Notes: a model not told the origin generated them from the letters alone. Numbered from the stretch's first letter, positions 1 to 14,420 are shown. The stretch: DNA of 64,000 bases from Salvator merianae (GCA_003586115.2 QVOM02000023.1:247283-311282), one strand, 5' to 3'. Numbers and translations are program-made.

Positions 1-830
1 CTGTGGCGAGGGGAGCATTTGCCCAGGTTCGGTTAGTCTATCAGTTACGGCCTTATTTGGATAGGGAGTCCCTCCTTACAGTTGCTCATGCCCTCATCAC
101 CTCAAGGATCGATTACTGCAATGCTCTCTACATGGGGCTACCTTTGAAGAGTGTCCGGAGACTGCAGGTAGTCCAAAATGCAGCCGCGCAAGCTATCTCT
201 GGCTTGCCTAGATATGCCAGTGTCTCTCCAACACTCCGCGAGCTGCACTGGCTGCCGGTTAGTCTCCGTACCCAATTCAAAGTGTTGGTAGTTACCTATA
301 AAGCCCTACATGGCTTAGGACCAGGTTACTTACGGGACCATCTCCTGCCTCATGCATCCCAGCGGCCAGTCAGGAGCCACAGAGTTGGCCTTCTCCGGGT
401 CCCGTCAGCCAATCAATGTCGGCTGGCGGGCCCCAGGGGAAGGGCCTTCTCTGTGGCGGCTCCGACCCTGTGGAACCAGCTCCCCCTAGAGATCCATACT
501 GCCCCTACTCTCTTGGCCTTTTGGAAGATCTTAAAAACACACCTTTGCCGGCAGGCCTGGGGTCACTGAATTTGATGCTCCACTTGATTGGTAGGATGAC
601 TGTGTAGTGTGAATGTTAGTTAGGAATGTATGTGAGGTTTGGGGTTTTAGATAGATTTTAAATTGTAATTTTAGATGGTTTGCTAATTGCAATTTTAGAT
701 GGTTTTTAAATTGGACAAAGATTGGATTATTTGATTATTACGTGTATTTATATGTTGTAAGCCGCCCCGAGTCTTCGGAGAGGGGCGGCATACAAATCCA
801 ATTAATAAAATAAATAAATAAATAAATAAT
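1..830 (+). mobile_element. L2/CR1-clade LINE, 3' part with tail
   Basis: An open frame at 3-569 encodes the C-terminal part of a non-LTR reverse transcriptase. It shows DYCNALYMGLP, LQVVQNAAAQ, ELHWLPV and TLWNQLPLE, the thumb and C-terminal blocks typical of L2/CR1-clade LINEs. The 5' part lies outside the window or is truncated. An AT-rich 3' UTR follows and ends in a stem-loop at 761-789 (GCCGCCCC pairs with GGGGCGGC), then an (AATA)n tail near 805-830. The reading frame is intact across 188 residues, so the copy is fairly young, but it lacks the catalytic core and endonuclease. The exact family name is uncertain. Confidence 0.8.
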
Positions 831-1480
831 AAATTTTAAGGCATGGACAGGTCAATATGGAAGAAAGTGCTCCTTTAGACATTTCAGGCCCAATTCATTC
901 AAGGCCTTGTATGTCAAGGTTAACACCTTGTATTGGGCTCAGTAGCAAATTGACAGCCAGTGCAGCCCTTTTAAGACCAGTGTGATGTGGATCCAGCTGG
1001 CCATCCTGGTCAGCAGGCTAGCAGCTACATTCTGCACCAGCTGCAGTTTCCAAACTATCTTCAAGGGCAGCCCCATGTAGAGGGCATCACCAGCCTAGCC
1101 TGGAAGTTCCTAGAGCAAGGATAACTGTAGCCCAAATCAACACTGTCCAGAAGTAACCTTAGCTGTCTAACCAGCCATAGTTGGGAATAAGCACTCTCGG
1201 TCACGGCCTCCACCTGAGCTTCAAGTGCCAGCACAGAGTCCAGAACACCTCTAGATTTTGCACCTGTCCCTTCCAGGGCTTTGAGAACGTAGCCATTGAG
1301 AATGGGACACCTCCCAACCTTATGGACTGTTGACCCTGTGACACACAGCACTGTAGCCAGATTACCCAGAATTCACTATATACAAATGGACATTGATCCA
1401 TAACAGGGAAACTGACTGGAATCCTGGATCCTGTAGAGACTGGAATTTGCCCATGTTTTTCCTCTGCTTGCATCCATTTT
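831..1480 (-). mobile_element. Decayed L2/CR1-clade LINE fragment, minus strand
   Basis: Read on the minus strand, roughly 840-1080 translates to pieces such as ALYMGLPLK, LQLVQNVAA and GLHWLS, followed by YKVLTLTYKALNELG. These match the same C-terminal reverse-transcriptase region seen on the plus strand at 3-569. Stops interrupt the frame, so it is dead. Homology further upstream (1100-1480) is weaker and its limit is approximate. The two elements are convergent, with the right one entering just after the tail of the left one. Confidence 0.6.
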
Positions 1481-2539
1481 TAAAAGGACAAGCCTGTCTG
1501 CAGAAATACTAACATTTTTCCTTTTTCTCTTAAAGAAGTTAAAACCTGGCTGCCTGAGTCAACTCAGAAAATTAAAGACATTAATAGTTACCAACAAGTA
1601 TTTTGCAACCCACAAAGGGCTGATTGCTTCAGTAAACATCCTGAAGCTACAGTAAGCAGAAGGATACTAGGATTCTTTCAAAACTCATTTTGACCAGGTC
1701 TGAAGAGGAGGTCTTGAGCAAAGGTCCTCAGAAAACCTATTAGCATTCAGTAGCATTCATTAGCAGATAAACAAGTCCAGGTGTGTTCCCTCATTCCTGC
1801 ACATATGCCAGGAAGGCAGAAAACAGACCAAATAAGGGCATCCATGACACAAGCGCTGACATCACAAACTCCTCCCTATTCCCTCCCCTCAAAATTCCCA
1901 CCAGTGCAGAACTCTATTAACTTCAATGCACCATAGCCTAGAAAAGCTCTGCCCTGGGGTGAAACCAGGAGGGAGGAGTGAATCACCCCAATTTGATTAA
2001 AAATGTTACTTTTGGAGCAGCTAAAAATGTTCAGATCCCCCCCTTTTTCCTGATATTCATTGATTTCTACTGCCACCTGGATCCAAAAAGAAGCTGTGCC
2101 ATTCCACTCTGCCTCCTCTCCTCCTCCTTGCCGCCGCCATTGGAAGAAAAGAACAACCGGCTCCAAAAGGGTGAGGACCATAGCTGGATGCTCCTTTTAG
2201 AAGAAAAATAGGCTTTTAGCATAGAAATAGGCAAAGATAGGCTCTTTCCCTAGCCTTACCTTATTCTCCTATAAAGCTCTGACCCCAGATAATAAAACAC
2301 TGTTTTTCCTTCCTTTTGGGGGCTTTCTGGAGCTGCACAGTCCTTTCCTGTTTCTCTCTCTCTCTCATACACATACACACACACACAGTCTTGTTTTGGT
2401 ACAGCTGTATTTTTGTTCTTTTTAATTGATTTTTGAGGATTTTTCCTCCATTTAATAAAGTTTTAACCTTGATTGAATATAGAACAGAGTTTGGAGTATT
2501 TCTAAAGCAATCTGGGAGGCTTTCTTCCTAGTTTTTAGT
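1481..2539. other. No gene recognised; short microsatellite
   Basis: I see no coding exon or RNA gene here. A short CT/CA-rich microsatellite lies at about 2350-2387. The rest is unremarkable, moderately AT-rich sequence, probably old repeat remnants. Confidence 0.5.
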
Positions 2540-3600
<1,061 letters not shown>

Positions 3601-3639
3601 AAAAAAGATTTAGATTAAATTTGGTGAAAAATTGCTTTT

Positions 3640-6600
3640 TTCCCCTTTTTTTTGCTGAAGTGTGGAAAAAGACTGGAGGAAATGGAGGAAGAACTGTGGA
3701 AGTCAAAGGAAGGAATATAATCTAAAGAAGTAGAAATACTAGGAGCTGGATCTCTAACAGATGGTCAACAAGTGAATCCAGAACCTGATCAGCAAGACTT
3801 AGAATCACCAGAAATAGGTAATAAAGACCAAACTTTTAACTTTAAACATATATGGCCTGAACACACCAAAAAAAAAGAATCTTTCATATGCTTAAGAAAT
3901 TTAATCTAGATTTAATCTGTATTCAAGAAAGTCATGCCTGCAATAAAGATGAGAAGTATCTGATTCAAAAAGCATTGGGACAGGAATTTATTGCATTGGG
4001 CCCAAAGAAGAAAAATAATATAGTGATATATGTTAAACAACACTTGAATTCAAAATTAAAAATAACAGACAAGGATGGAAAATTTCTTTGAGTGGAGGTA
4101 GAAATAAATGGAATGAAAATTTTGATGCTAGGGACATATGTCCCAAACATGGAAAAATACAATATTTTTAAAGACTTAATGGACAAAATATCAGATCTCC
4201 AATATGAAAATTGCTGTCTTATAGGAGATTGGAACTGAGTGATTAATTCAGTGATGGACAAACTAGCTACAAGAGATGTCAAGGCTACTCAAGGAAAACT
4301 ACCAAAATCCTTCTTTCATTTTATGGACTTTTTATAAGTATTTGACATTTGGAGATATAAAAATGACAATGCAAAAGAATATACATATTTCTCAGAAAGG
4401 CAAAAAAAAATTTTTTGAGGATCGATATGATTTTAATGTCGAGGAAGATTGCTAATCAAATAACTGCAGTGGATATTTTAGCTAAAATGTTTGCCAATCA
4501 TAATCCAGTAAAAGCGGTGATTGGTTGTAGATCAAAGAAACCCAGATAGATTTTAAATCAATATATATATTTAAAAAAGAAGAAGTGATAGAAGAATGTA
4601 AAAGAAAAATTTGGGAATATTTTGGAGATAATTTAAATAAAGGTCTGGACTTGAATATAGTATGAGATACTAGTAAACCTTTTATCAGAGGACATTTAAT
4701 TAGAATAATGAAATCAGGAAGAAATTAACAAGACAAGAAACAAAAAGTATTTGATGGGATTAAGAAGAAAGAGACAGAACGAAAGCAAGAAACAGCTTGT
4801 CACGAAACCTTGAGAAACCTTAAAATTTTACAACAGGAGTTTTCAATGACGGTTGCTGATGAAATGGAAATGACATTGATTTATTTAAAATAAAGAAGCT
4901 TTGAATCAGCCAATAAACCAGGGAAGTGGTTGGCATTTAAGTTGATGAAAGAACAAAAATAATTATTACAAAATTAAAAGGGGATGATAAAGAGGTAATG
5001 AATGGAGTTGAAATTCAGAAAGTAATGTCTGGATTTTATAAAGAGCTATATAGGAAGAGGAAAGTTTCAGAAGATATCAAAAGTTATTTGGTACAATTTG
5101 CCACAATTCTCACTGGACCATTTTGAACACACTGATAACACCAAGGGAGCTTTTTGAAGCAATCAAGAAGATGAAAGGAAGGAAGGTTCCAGGTTCCTGA
5201 TGGCTTAACAGCAATTTACTATAAAACATTTCAAGGTGAATTACAAATGTCATTGATGATGATAGTGAATGGTATATTAAATAGTGGAAAAATATCAGAA
5301 AATTGGGGGAAAGCATTTATAACTTTGATACCAAAAGAGGGTCAAGATTCAACATTACTAAAAAATTATAGAGCAATATCATTACTGAATAACAACTATA
5401 AAAACATTGCAAGTATATTGGCAATGAGATTCAAGCTTGTGTTGCAAGAATTTATTCATCAGGATCAAGATGGATTTCTTCCTAACAGAGAAATGAAGAC
5501 AATATAAGGACTATAATTAATGATAATGAATATTTGGAGAGTCGTAATGAAGTTCAATCTGCTTTGTTTGTTTTTTTAACTTGGAAAAATCTTTTGACGA
5601 TTTCAATTGGAACTTTAATATTTTTGACAAGATGAACTTTGGAGAGAAGTTTACAAAACGCATCAACACAATATATTCTTCTCAGTCAACTCAACTTGTA
5701 ATCAATGGCAAACTGTTACAAGATTTCTCAGTACAAAAAGGTACAAGCCAGAGGTGTCCACTTTCACTACCTCTATTGATATTGACATTGGAAGTATTCA
5801 ATAGAGTGAAAAGGTGGAAGAACAACATTGAAGGATTGAAGATTAAAAGAGAAGGATATAAAATCAGAGCCTTTGCAGATGATATAGTGATTATTTTAAG
5901 GGATCCAAATGAATCAATAGAAATAGTAATTTTTTGATAGAAACTTGCAGAAAAGTGGTGGAGTTGAAAATTAATGAGAAAAATACTAAAATCGTGGTAA
6001 AAAATGTGGGATTGAGGAAACAAGGAAAGCTTAGAAGGAAATCCGGATTTGATACAGAAAAGAAGATTAAATATTTAGGTGTGTTCTTGACCAAACCAAA
6101 CCTGGCATTTTACCAGAATACAGAACTTTAGTTAAAGATTAAGCAAGATTTGGAGAGGTCATCTAAACTGAGTCTATCACTTTTGGAAAGAATTTCAGCT
6201 ACAAAAATGAATGTATTGCCAAGAATGATGTTTTTGTTCCAATCATTACCAGTATTAATGAAGTGCTCTTTAAGCAATGACAAAAAGATTTGACAAGATT
6301 CATCAAGAATACTATTAAAATTGATGCAAAGTTCAAAAGGGAGAGGAGGGTTGGGCCTTCTGAATTTAAAATTATATCATGATGCTTATTGTTTAAATTG
6401 AATTACAAAATGGTTTTGGTTAAGAGATAAAAGGTTGTTGAAGTTGGAAGGTCATGATTTAAGATATGTTTGGTATGGTTAGTTATGGTATGATAAGGTA
6501 AAACTGAATGCTGCCTTTAAAATCGTTATGTAAGAAATTATTTCTAGAAAGTAGATTATATACAAAAATGCCATTGTGGATTTCACCTCACGAGGGCTTA

Positions 6601-8655
6601 TTTAAGAGAAGAGAGAAATGGATTAAATATGAAGAATTATTGACTAGAAATGATGTAGCAAATAAATTTGTTTTAAAAACAAGAGACCAATTAAACCAGG
6701 AAGATTTGGATGTACAATGGTTTATGTATACACAGTTTTTGGATGTGTATAGAGAAGATAAAAGAAGAACGAATGTTGAAAGAGAAAGACAAAAATGGGA
6801 AGAAGAACTCAAAAAGGAAGAGAGAGACTTTATTGGTGTGATGTAGAATTCAAACAAGAACAAGTTTGTATAGTATGACAAGAACATAAGTATAGTATGA
6901 CAAGGTGTCTCATACTATACTTATTGAAAAAATGATCAAATATGGGATTGACAGGACAACTGTTAGGTGGATTCATAACTGGCTTAGTGATCGTACTCAA
7001 AGAGTGGTCATAAATGGCTTCACAACCGATTGGAAGACTGTCTCGAGTGGGGTACCGCAAGGCTCTGTCTTGGGCCCATTGCTGTTCAACATTTTTATAA
7101 ACGATCTGGATGAAGGTGTTGAGGGGACGCTGATCAAATTTGCAGACGACACAAAGCTAGGGGGGGTTGCTAACACTAGGGAGGAGAAGGAGAGGATTCA
7201 AAAGGATTTGGACAAGCTTGAACAGTGGGCAGAAACTAACAGAATGACATTTAACAGGGAGAAATGCAAAGTTTTACATCTAGGTAAGAAAAATGACAAT
7301 ATCCAATACAGAATGGGAGGAATCTCGCTGAGCAGCAGCACATGTGAAAAGGATCTGGGTGTACTAGTAGATCATAGATTAAACATGAGTCAACAGTGTG
7401 ACGCAGCTGCAAAAAAGGCAAACACCATCCTGGGCTGTATCAAGAGGAGTATAGAGTCTAGATCACGAGACGTAATTGTCCCACTTTACTCTTCCTTGGT
7501 CAGACCTCATCTGGAGTATTGTGTCCAGTTCTGGGCGCCCCAGTTTAAAAGGGACATTGACAAACTGGAACAAGTTCAGAGAAGGGCGACCAAAATGGTG
7601 AGCAGTCTGCAAACCATGTCCTACGAGGAACGGTTAAAGGACCTAGGAATGTTTAGCCTGCAGAAGAGAAGACTGAGAGGAGATATGATAGCTGTTTTCA
7701 AGTATCTGAAGGGCTGTCACAGTGCAGAAGGATTGGCCCTATTCTCAGTTGCACAAGAAGGAAGGACTAAAAACAATGGGATGAAACTTCAAGGGAGTAG
7801 ATACAGGCTAGATATTAGGAAAAATTTTCTGACCGTAAGGGCAATCAGTCACTGGAACAGGTTACCACAGGAGGTGGTGGACTCTCCTTCGCTGGAGATC
7901 TTCAAGGAAAGGCTGGACAGATATCTGTCTAGGATGGTGTAGTGAATCCTGCATTGAGCAGGGGGTTGGACTCGATGACCCTGGAGGTCCCTTCCAACTC
8001 TATGATTCTATGATTCTATGAAGTTAAGTAATGTATGATAACGTGGGTTAGGAATTTCAATTATAATATACAGATGGAACAATGGGGGAAAAAACTTTGG
8101 GTTAAAGATTTGAAATTTACTGTATGCAATGCTTTAAAAGATAATATACATATGATGATGTCTAGATAGTACTGACCTTATAAAATATCAGAAACGCACC
8201 AAGGTTTGTCAAGTAAGTGTGAGAAATGTAAAATGCAAGAAAGTACTTTCTATCATATGTGCTGGACTTGTTCATAAGGGGAAAAAAGGTGCAAATATTC
8301 ATGGTTATGCAGAACATTTTAAAGATCAACATTCCTCTCAAACCAGAATTTTATCTATTAGGTATAATAGAAGACAATATGGATAATGTTAATGTTTTAA
8401 TTCAAAATATGGTGACTGCAGCTACAATTGCTACAGTAGATGGTTGGTTGGTTAAAATGATGAATCTCGCTGAAATGGAAATATCGTCTAATTTACTGAG
8501 AAACAAAACAGTTGATAAGTTTGCTGCTAAAAACTAGAAAGACTTCTTTGACTTTCAACAAGAATTAGAGAATGAACTTGTTATTGCTTGATTTAAAGAG
8601 TAAAGAGGGGGAAAAAAGATCAGAAGAAGAAAACTGTTTTATATATCAAGAAAAG
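3640..8655 (+). mobile_element. Dead L1-type LINE, interrupted by a CR1
   Basis: Successive broken frames give an L1-like ORF2. The endonuclease start at about 3888 contains DLICIQESHA. The reverse transcriptase at about 5250-5940 contains NWGKAFITLIPKEGQD, KNYRAISLLN, QDGFLPNREM and AFADDIVIILRDP. The C-terminal part follows at 6508-6846 (PHEGLFKRREKWIKYEE) and continues at about 8100-8540 after the CR1 insert. Many stops and frameshifts are present. Remnants before 3880 may come from the 3' end of ORF1. The ORF2 C-terminal region is closely related to the minus-strand copy at 51.9-53.2 kb, so both belong to one family. Confidence 0.85.
6905..8020 (+). mobile_element. CR1 LINE, 5'-truncated, nested in the L1
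   Basis: An open frame of 345 codons (6905-7942) encodes CR1 reverse transcriptase palm and thumb. It has SGVPQGSVLGPLLFNIFIND, the catalytic FADDTKLGG, NMSQQCDAAAKKAN, SLVRPHLEYCVQFWAP and YEERLKDLGMFSLQKRRLRG. The 3' end is the diagnostic CR1 octamer repeat (ATTCTATG)n near 7999-8020. The reading frame is completely open although the start is truncated, which suggests recent insertion. It sits inside the C-terminal coding region of the L1, which resumes directly afterwards, so it is younger than that L1. A target-site duplication is not obvious. Confidence 0.92.
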
Positions 8656-9883
8656 GTACTTGGTTTTGAGCAATGAAACAGCTAGGGTGGCAGCATGTCA
8701 GAGGACAGTCCTTTGTTTTGGTGGGAGAGTGTCCTTATTTTCACAGAAGGAAAGGGTTCTCAGAATCAGCCATTCCAATCGTGATCAGGCATGGTTCCTT
8801 GCCCTCATCAGGGTGACATCATCTCCGTTTAAATCACAACCCACCTTAATAACTTTACATCTTGATAAATACACTCACTTAGTGAAACATGTAGTTTTCT
8901 ACTCAAAATATATAGAAATGTTTTGCCGCTTCCTTCTTCCCAAGAGAAACTGAAGGTTAGAAGTGGTTCCCCTCACATGCCCTCTCCTAGCACAATCTCA
9001 GAGACTCAGGGATACAGAGAGGCTCTGGCTGGTAAGCCAAAAAGGGGGTTTGTAGTGCCTGCCAGACAATCATTAGGATGAGGGAGGTGACTCCACCTAA
9101 CACCAAGGCTGTGGGCACAGACCAAAGGGAGTAGAAAGAATGGATGAGAAGCTGAAATGGTGCTGCAGGCAATGGTGCTGCAGGTGGAAAATGGTGCATC
9201 TCATGCTAGGCCTGGGGATGGAAAAGATCAACAGGGAGGTGCTGGTGGCAGGTGCAGCACAGGGGAAAAAAAAAGAGGCATCAAGGTAATGGGCAATAGT
9301 AAGGGGAGAGAGATCTAGCAAGATTGATAGCAGAAGTAGGAGAGACTTAGGAATCTTTATGCTATCTAGCCATTAGCAAGGTATGTCTGGAATTTGGGCA
9401 GGATAGGAATCTACCTCCAAACTTGTAATAGATGATGGGGAGCTGTTGCAGCTCTTGTGAGTCCCCCCCAGTGGACCTTCTTCACTGTACTAGAGGGCAC
9501 AAGGCCTGGTCTGCCCTCCCTTCTGCTTTCTCCTAGTGCTCCCTTGATTAATTTAACACCCATAGCAAGGTAGATGAGATCCACATGGTACTCAAAGTGG
9601 GGATTACCCCATGTGGCTGCATTTATTGCACCACCCAAAAACCAGCCCTGAACTGCAATTTCAAACTACACAAGGCACCAGAGACAGAACATTTGCTCCA
9701 GACTCAATTCTCCCCATTTGCCACCACTACCAGCAAAAGAAATGCATCTTGATAACTCCCTCTGATCATTGCAGTGCAATTGTGAAACCGAGCAGCCTAA
9801 AGAGAAGGCTGATTATGAATAATGGAACAGTAATGCTTACAACAAATATTTTCATAAGCTATGAAATTCCTTTCTTCAATCTA
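8656..9883. other. No gene recognised
   Basis: Both strands carry only short open frames with no recognisable domain. Imperfect repeats of a 'gtgctgcagg' motif occur near 9160-9190. I see no splice-bounded exon. Confidence 0.4.
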
Positions 9884-10461
9884 TGGGCCTGTTCGCACTA
9901 CCCCGGTAGTCTGTTCGCTGGAACGGAGCTTTCGCACTGCCGCGGGCGCGCGCCTCCCCCGAACCGAACCCAGCCTCTCCCGATACATACCTGATGTTGG
10001 GAAGGTAAAACAAGTAATTACTTGTCTTCATTCCAACCTGCATGATCGAGCAAAGATCAGGGAAGGCCCTTTCGCACTCCCTTCCTGGCTTGAAATGGCG
10101 GCAGGGAGGGGCTGGCACAGCAGCACAGGCACGGTTCACTGCTTCGCAACCCGGTCTGCTGCTTCGTAACCAGGTTTGCCCTTTGGGCTTCGCAGCCTGG
10201 CTGCCATTGCGAAGCCAGCTCCGAAAGGAGCCCCTCTAGCTTCGAAGCAGTACTCTATGGTTCGGATTGCTAGACCTATCTAGGCATCTGTGCCTCTATG
10301 GTTCGTGACCTCATTTCCTGACTAGGGGATTCCCATCTGCACCGCTCCCCCTGCTGATCAACTTGGAGTCTGTTTCTCTGGCTGTAAGTGCGTATGGCAC
10401 CCTGCAGACTCCAACCTCTCCAGTCTGAAGCCTACTACGGAGGTAAGTGCGAATAGGCCCA
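9884..10461. mobile_element. Non-autonomous DNA transposon (MITE-like) with terminal inverted repeats
   Basis: The left end at 9884-9902 and the right end at 10443-10461 are inverted copies of each other, about 16 of 19 positions matching, beginning TGGGCCT. The motif TTCGCACT recurs near the left side (about 9892, 9931 and 10070) and in inverted form near the right (about 10385 and 10445), like subterminal transposase sites. The interior is GC-rich, has many GCTTCG motifs and encodes no transposase. I could not find a clear target-site duplication, so the superfamily (hAT or PIF/Harbinger) is open. Confidence 0.6.
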
Positions 10462-12985
10462 GTGTGAAAGGACAGAGAGAACCTGTCCTTATATTTGTCT
10501 TTGTACAGATACCTGAGGCATCTTGTAGATATTTAAGATATTGGCCATTTGAATGGAGTTTGGGGATGAGAGCTCTCCAATGACAGCCATTACTTTCCTT
10601 TCACTGAAGCAGTTGTAATTGGGAGGGCTTCCTTGGGCTTCAAAGGGAAGGTTGAAAGTTGTGAAAGATGCTAGGAATGTATTGTATGAATTTTGATTCA
10701 CTCCATATGTCAGCGTCATGTTGTCTAGACAATTCAGTTTCATTCTTGGCAAAATAGAAAGACAGGATGTGCTGGTAGTTTTTAAGAATCATGCTGCAAT
10801 GAAATGTCATTGAACTGTCAAATGCTGACATTAAAAAAATAATAATAACTGTATGAAAGTTGCATTATTACTTCTCTTTCTGAATCAGAAGTTGTTTGAA
10901 GAATTTGTTCACACTGATACTAACAAAATATCATTTATTTTTTAATTCTACTCTTAAGCTGAAAGGCTTATAATAGAAAATACTATACTCTTTGCCTCCT
11001 ATTTTCAAAATAAAGAGATATAGCACATGAGGAGAAAGCAACTGGAAAAGAAAAAGATGGAGCAGCTGTGCAGAAGGCAACCGACAGAAGAATCTGATGT
11101 TGCTCCTCAGCCTTAGGGCATCATCCTGCCTCCCACTCCTGCAGTCTGCTGGCAGTGTGGATGCTCTGGATGGCAAAATGCATGACATATATTAAAAACA
11201 AACAAACAAACATTCTGCCCATTGCCAGGATGCTGGAGTTTGCTTTAGGTGGTCATGAAAATGATGAAATAAAAAGCTGATAAGAAACCTGAAGCTGCAA
11301 AGTGAAACATGAACTAGATGAGAACCCAACTTTATATGCATGAAAACAATGATAATAATGGTGAATGGTGAAAATGCAAGGTGAGAATTCATTTTAGGAG
11401 ATGAAGGCATGTCTCCAGATTTATATTTCTCACCCACCTATACTACTGGGCACTTTTCAAATCTCTTTTGTTTTTTTGTGTCATTCAAAAGGAACTCTGA
11501 TGCATTCAGAAAAATATTGATGCTTCATAGAGTGTAAGCTTGGGACATCCAAGAAAGCACCAGGATGATTCTATCATTTTGAGAGACAGAAATGGGAGGG
11601 GGTTGCTGTGCTGGGTCTAGTTGCTTTAGTTGCTATAACTGGAAGCCTCCCTAACCTCTCCCTGACAATAGCCAAGCAGCCAGAAGATGATTGTTTGATC
11701 TCAGTTTCATCAGAGGCCCTTAGCTTGGTGAGATCTTTGCTTCTCTGGGCTTTTATTTACTAACTACATAAGTTACAAAGGAGGACAAGTAGACTTTATG
11801 GTCAAATGCTTTGCAAAAAGAATATATGGCAGCAGTCTATGGCTCACAGCCTCTGCAGAATGACAAGAACCTGCGTCCCTCACTTAGCTCCAAGGAAGTG
11901 ACCTACTCTGCAAGGTGTTTTCTGTCATCTACCATCCCTGCCACTGCCACGTGGAGAGCTGCTTTTGTCGCTATTTTGTATGCGTTGCTTAATGGCCCAG
12001 CTACAAAACACAAAATCGAGGAACTTCAAATTCTTTAAAAATAATAATAATAATAAAATGTATATACTTAGATCTTTGTGGGTGGCAAGAAAGATACTTA
12101 TATCACAGGACAGGAAGGAGTAAAGCATCCCATCATTAGATGTTAATTATTTCAAAGTTAACAAATATAATACATACAAAAAAAGTTACTGCAAATAGTT
12201 GTATATGGAATACAACATCAACTGGTGAGGATAAGGAAATATACATTTAATTATGTAAGTAAATCAAAATATGCATAATTTGGATGAGGGTGGAGAATGG
12301 GAGCAGGACGAATAAGTAGTCCTTGGGTTTGATGGAAGCAATATATTTCATGACTGAAGGACTGGATCTGGAATATTCAAATAAATCAAAAAGCACTTAC
12401 AAAGCAATTGTTGAGGTAAGCTCAGGCTTCCCTGTAAAATTTGGCAAAGCTATGTTAGCAAGTTGAAAGGAGAAAAAGACTCCAACAACAATGGCACTTG
12501 AAGGAGGTTCAAAATCAGTCAGATGTGCTTTCCGAGGATGGCACAGAGAAGACTTCAGACTGTTACTGGATGCATCGTGCAGTAGGATCAACATCAGTTT
12601 CAAACTCAGAGCCAGCACAGCTTTGCCAGAGCTCCATCCAGACACAATCATTTTTCTACATACCGACTGAAATGTATGCAGTCAAATACACAAAATAAGA
12701 ACCTTACTGGCAGCACAGGTTTCAAAAAGGACTGTGTGGTGCAGAAGTAAAGGAATCAAGTCTTACTTTAGCAGAGCTGTGAGCACTTTGAATCAACACT
12801 ACATTCTGGAATCTGGAGATATCCTCATTAATTATAGCATGCAATGGCTGATTCTTTTTCTTCTCCTTTTTTTTAAAAAGTTTTTGATATTTGTTTTGTG
12901 TATTGAAACCTTGATTCCCTTTGGGGACACTGGAAAGCAGCAAGACATTTTTTCTTTTAGTTGCAGAGCAGGTCTCTCAAGAATG
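10462..12985. other. No gene recognised; simple repeats
   Basis: I found no convincing coding exon on either strand. Short simple repeats are present, including (AAAC)n near 11195-11212 and (AAT)n near 12037-12057. If upstream BSPRY exons exist they would be expected on the plus strand between here and 19.3 kb, but I could not recognise a B-box or coiled-coil exon. Confidence 0.4.
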
Positions 12986-12997
12986 AAAACAGGATAG

Positions 12998-13250
12998 GAA
13001 GAAGAAGAAGAACTTGGTTTTTATACCCCGCTTTTCTCGGCTGAAGCTGACTCAAAGCGGCTTACAAGGTTATTTTTCGCCCAAAGGCTTACATCTGTCT
13101 ATCTTCCGCATCACACAACGTGATGCTCCCTATTTATCTACTTGCAATTACTTGCTTTCGAACAGCTAGGTTAGCCGCCCCGAGTCTTCAGAGAGGGGCG
13201 GCATACAAGTCCAATTAATAAATAAATAAAATAATAAATAAATAAAGGCC
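12998..13250 (+). mobile_element. SINE-like or short LINE-derived element with GCCGCCCC hairpin tail
   Basis: The element begins around a GAA-rich run and the phrase TTGGTTTTTATACCCCGC. It ends with a stem-loop at about 13174-13202 (GCCGCCCC and GGGGCGGC) followed by an (AATA)n tail. The stem-loop and tail closely match the LINE 3' end at 761-830, which is the relationship expected of a SINE mobilised by that LINE, or of a short 5'-truncated LINE. The family name is uncertain. Confidence 0.6.
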
Positions 13251-13329
13251 GCCCTCCTGCCTTTGGAGTTACAGTCCTACTCAGCTTCACTGAAGATTGG
13301 TGGAATCCTAGCCAGTCTAGCCTGGTGGT

Positions 13330-14420
13330 CACGCCCAGGACTGCGCCAACCACTGAGAGCAAATAAGAGCTATTTTTACCATGGAATTAAAAAATGAAAT
13401 TGAACAGGCATAAGAAACTGTCCTGGTTGGGTTTCTACATTTCTATGATGTCATCCAGAAAGCTTTCCTTCATACAGATGTTTCAAAGGACCCAGAGAAC
13501 TCTCTAAGAAAATAGGAAGGTTCAAAAAATATTCTGATGCAAGAAGCAGCTGCAACTGCCTGCTTGCCAATTTTGGATAATCTAACTTCAAGAAAGGTGG
13601 CAGAGACTCGCCTGCAAAATTCACTTGGGTCCTGCTGTGATTACCCACTTTTTTTTTATAGCGCTCCCAGAGATCTCTTTATGAAAACAAGAAGATTTAG
13701 AAAAATAGTTCCTGTAAATTCCAGGAGCCATGAAAGCCCCCAGGACTTGGCAGGAGTTTTCTTGCAACCACCAACTGCCTCCTTGTCTATTTCAGAGGCT
13801 CTAGCTCAAGCTGAAAGGACATTGGCCTTGACTGTTCTACCTGGCAGAATGGGGTTAAGGTCTACTTAGAGCTAGAGCTGCAGAAACAGGGAACCAGACC
13901 CTTCAGGCTGGTTGCAATGCCCTTGCTGATGCTCACGATGTTTGCTCCCTTGTCTGACATTACATAATTTTTTAAACAAATCTTTAGGCAGCTCCATAGA
14001 AAAACAAGAATATTTCCCCCTAGAATTGCTGCAAAACCAGGTGAGTCGCCAGATGCCAGGGGACCCAGCAGGCCCCCTTCTCCTTTGCCAATTTTTAATG
14101 CCTTAGTTGGAGAGCAAAGAGAATCACCCTGGCTGTCCTACCTTTCTGGATAGTTGGTGTTACGCTCCACTTGGGAGCTTTACCCAAGACTGGTAGGAAG
14201 GACTGTCAAAGTGGAGGTTGACAGCGATAGCCCTTCAGTATTGGTCCCTTGCCAGATTTTATGTTAATTTTTTTTAGAAACCCCATAGGGAAACTGGGAG
14301 ATTACCAAAAACATTCCTACAAAATCTGGCAAGTCACCGATAGCCCTGGTAACGGGAAGGGTGATTCCTGTCAGCTCCAAGCACTCTCAGGTGCTGATGG
14401 TTTTCTTGGAATCTGAGTGC
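13330..14420. repeat. Degenerate ~300-bp repeat, cluster A
   Basis: Diverged copies of one block recur. The block reads approximately 'agctccatagg(g)aaaacagg', then 'aatattcctacaaaatc'. It recurs near 13490, 13665, 13990 and 14280. A second conserved stretch, 'gagccatgaaagccccc' followed by 'cttgcaaccac', appears at about 13725 and again at 16130 in cluster B. The open frames crossing it have no recognisable domain. Confidence 0.5.
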
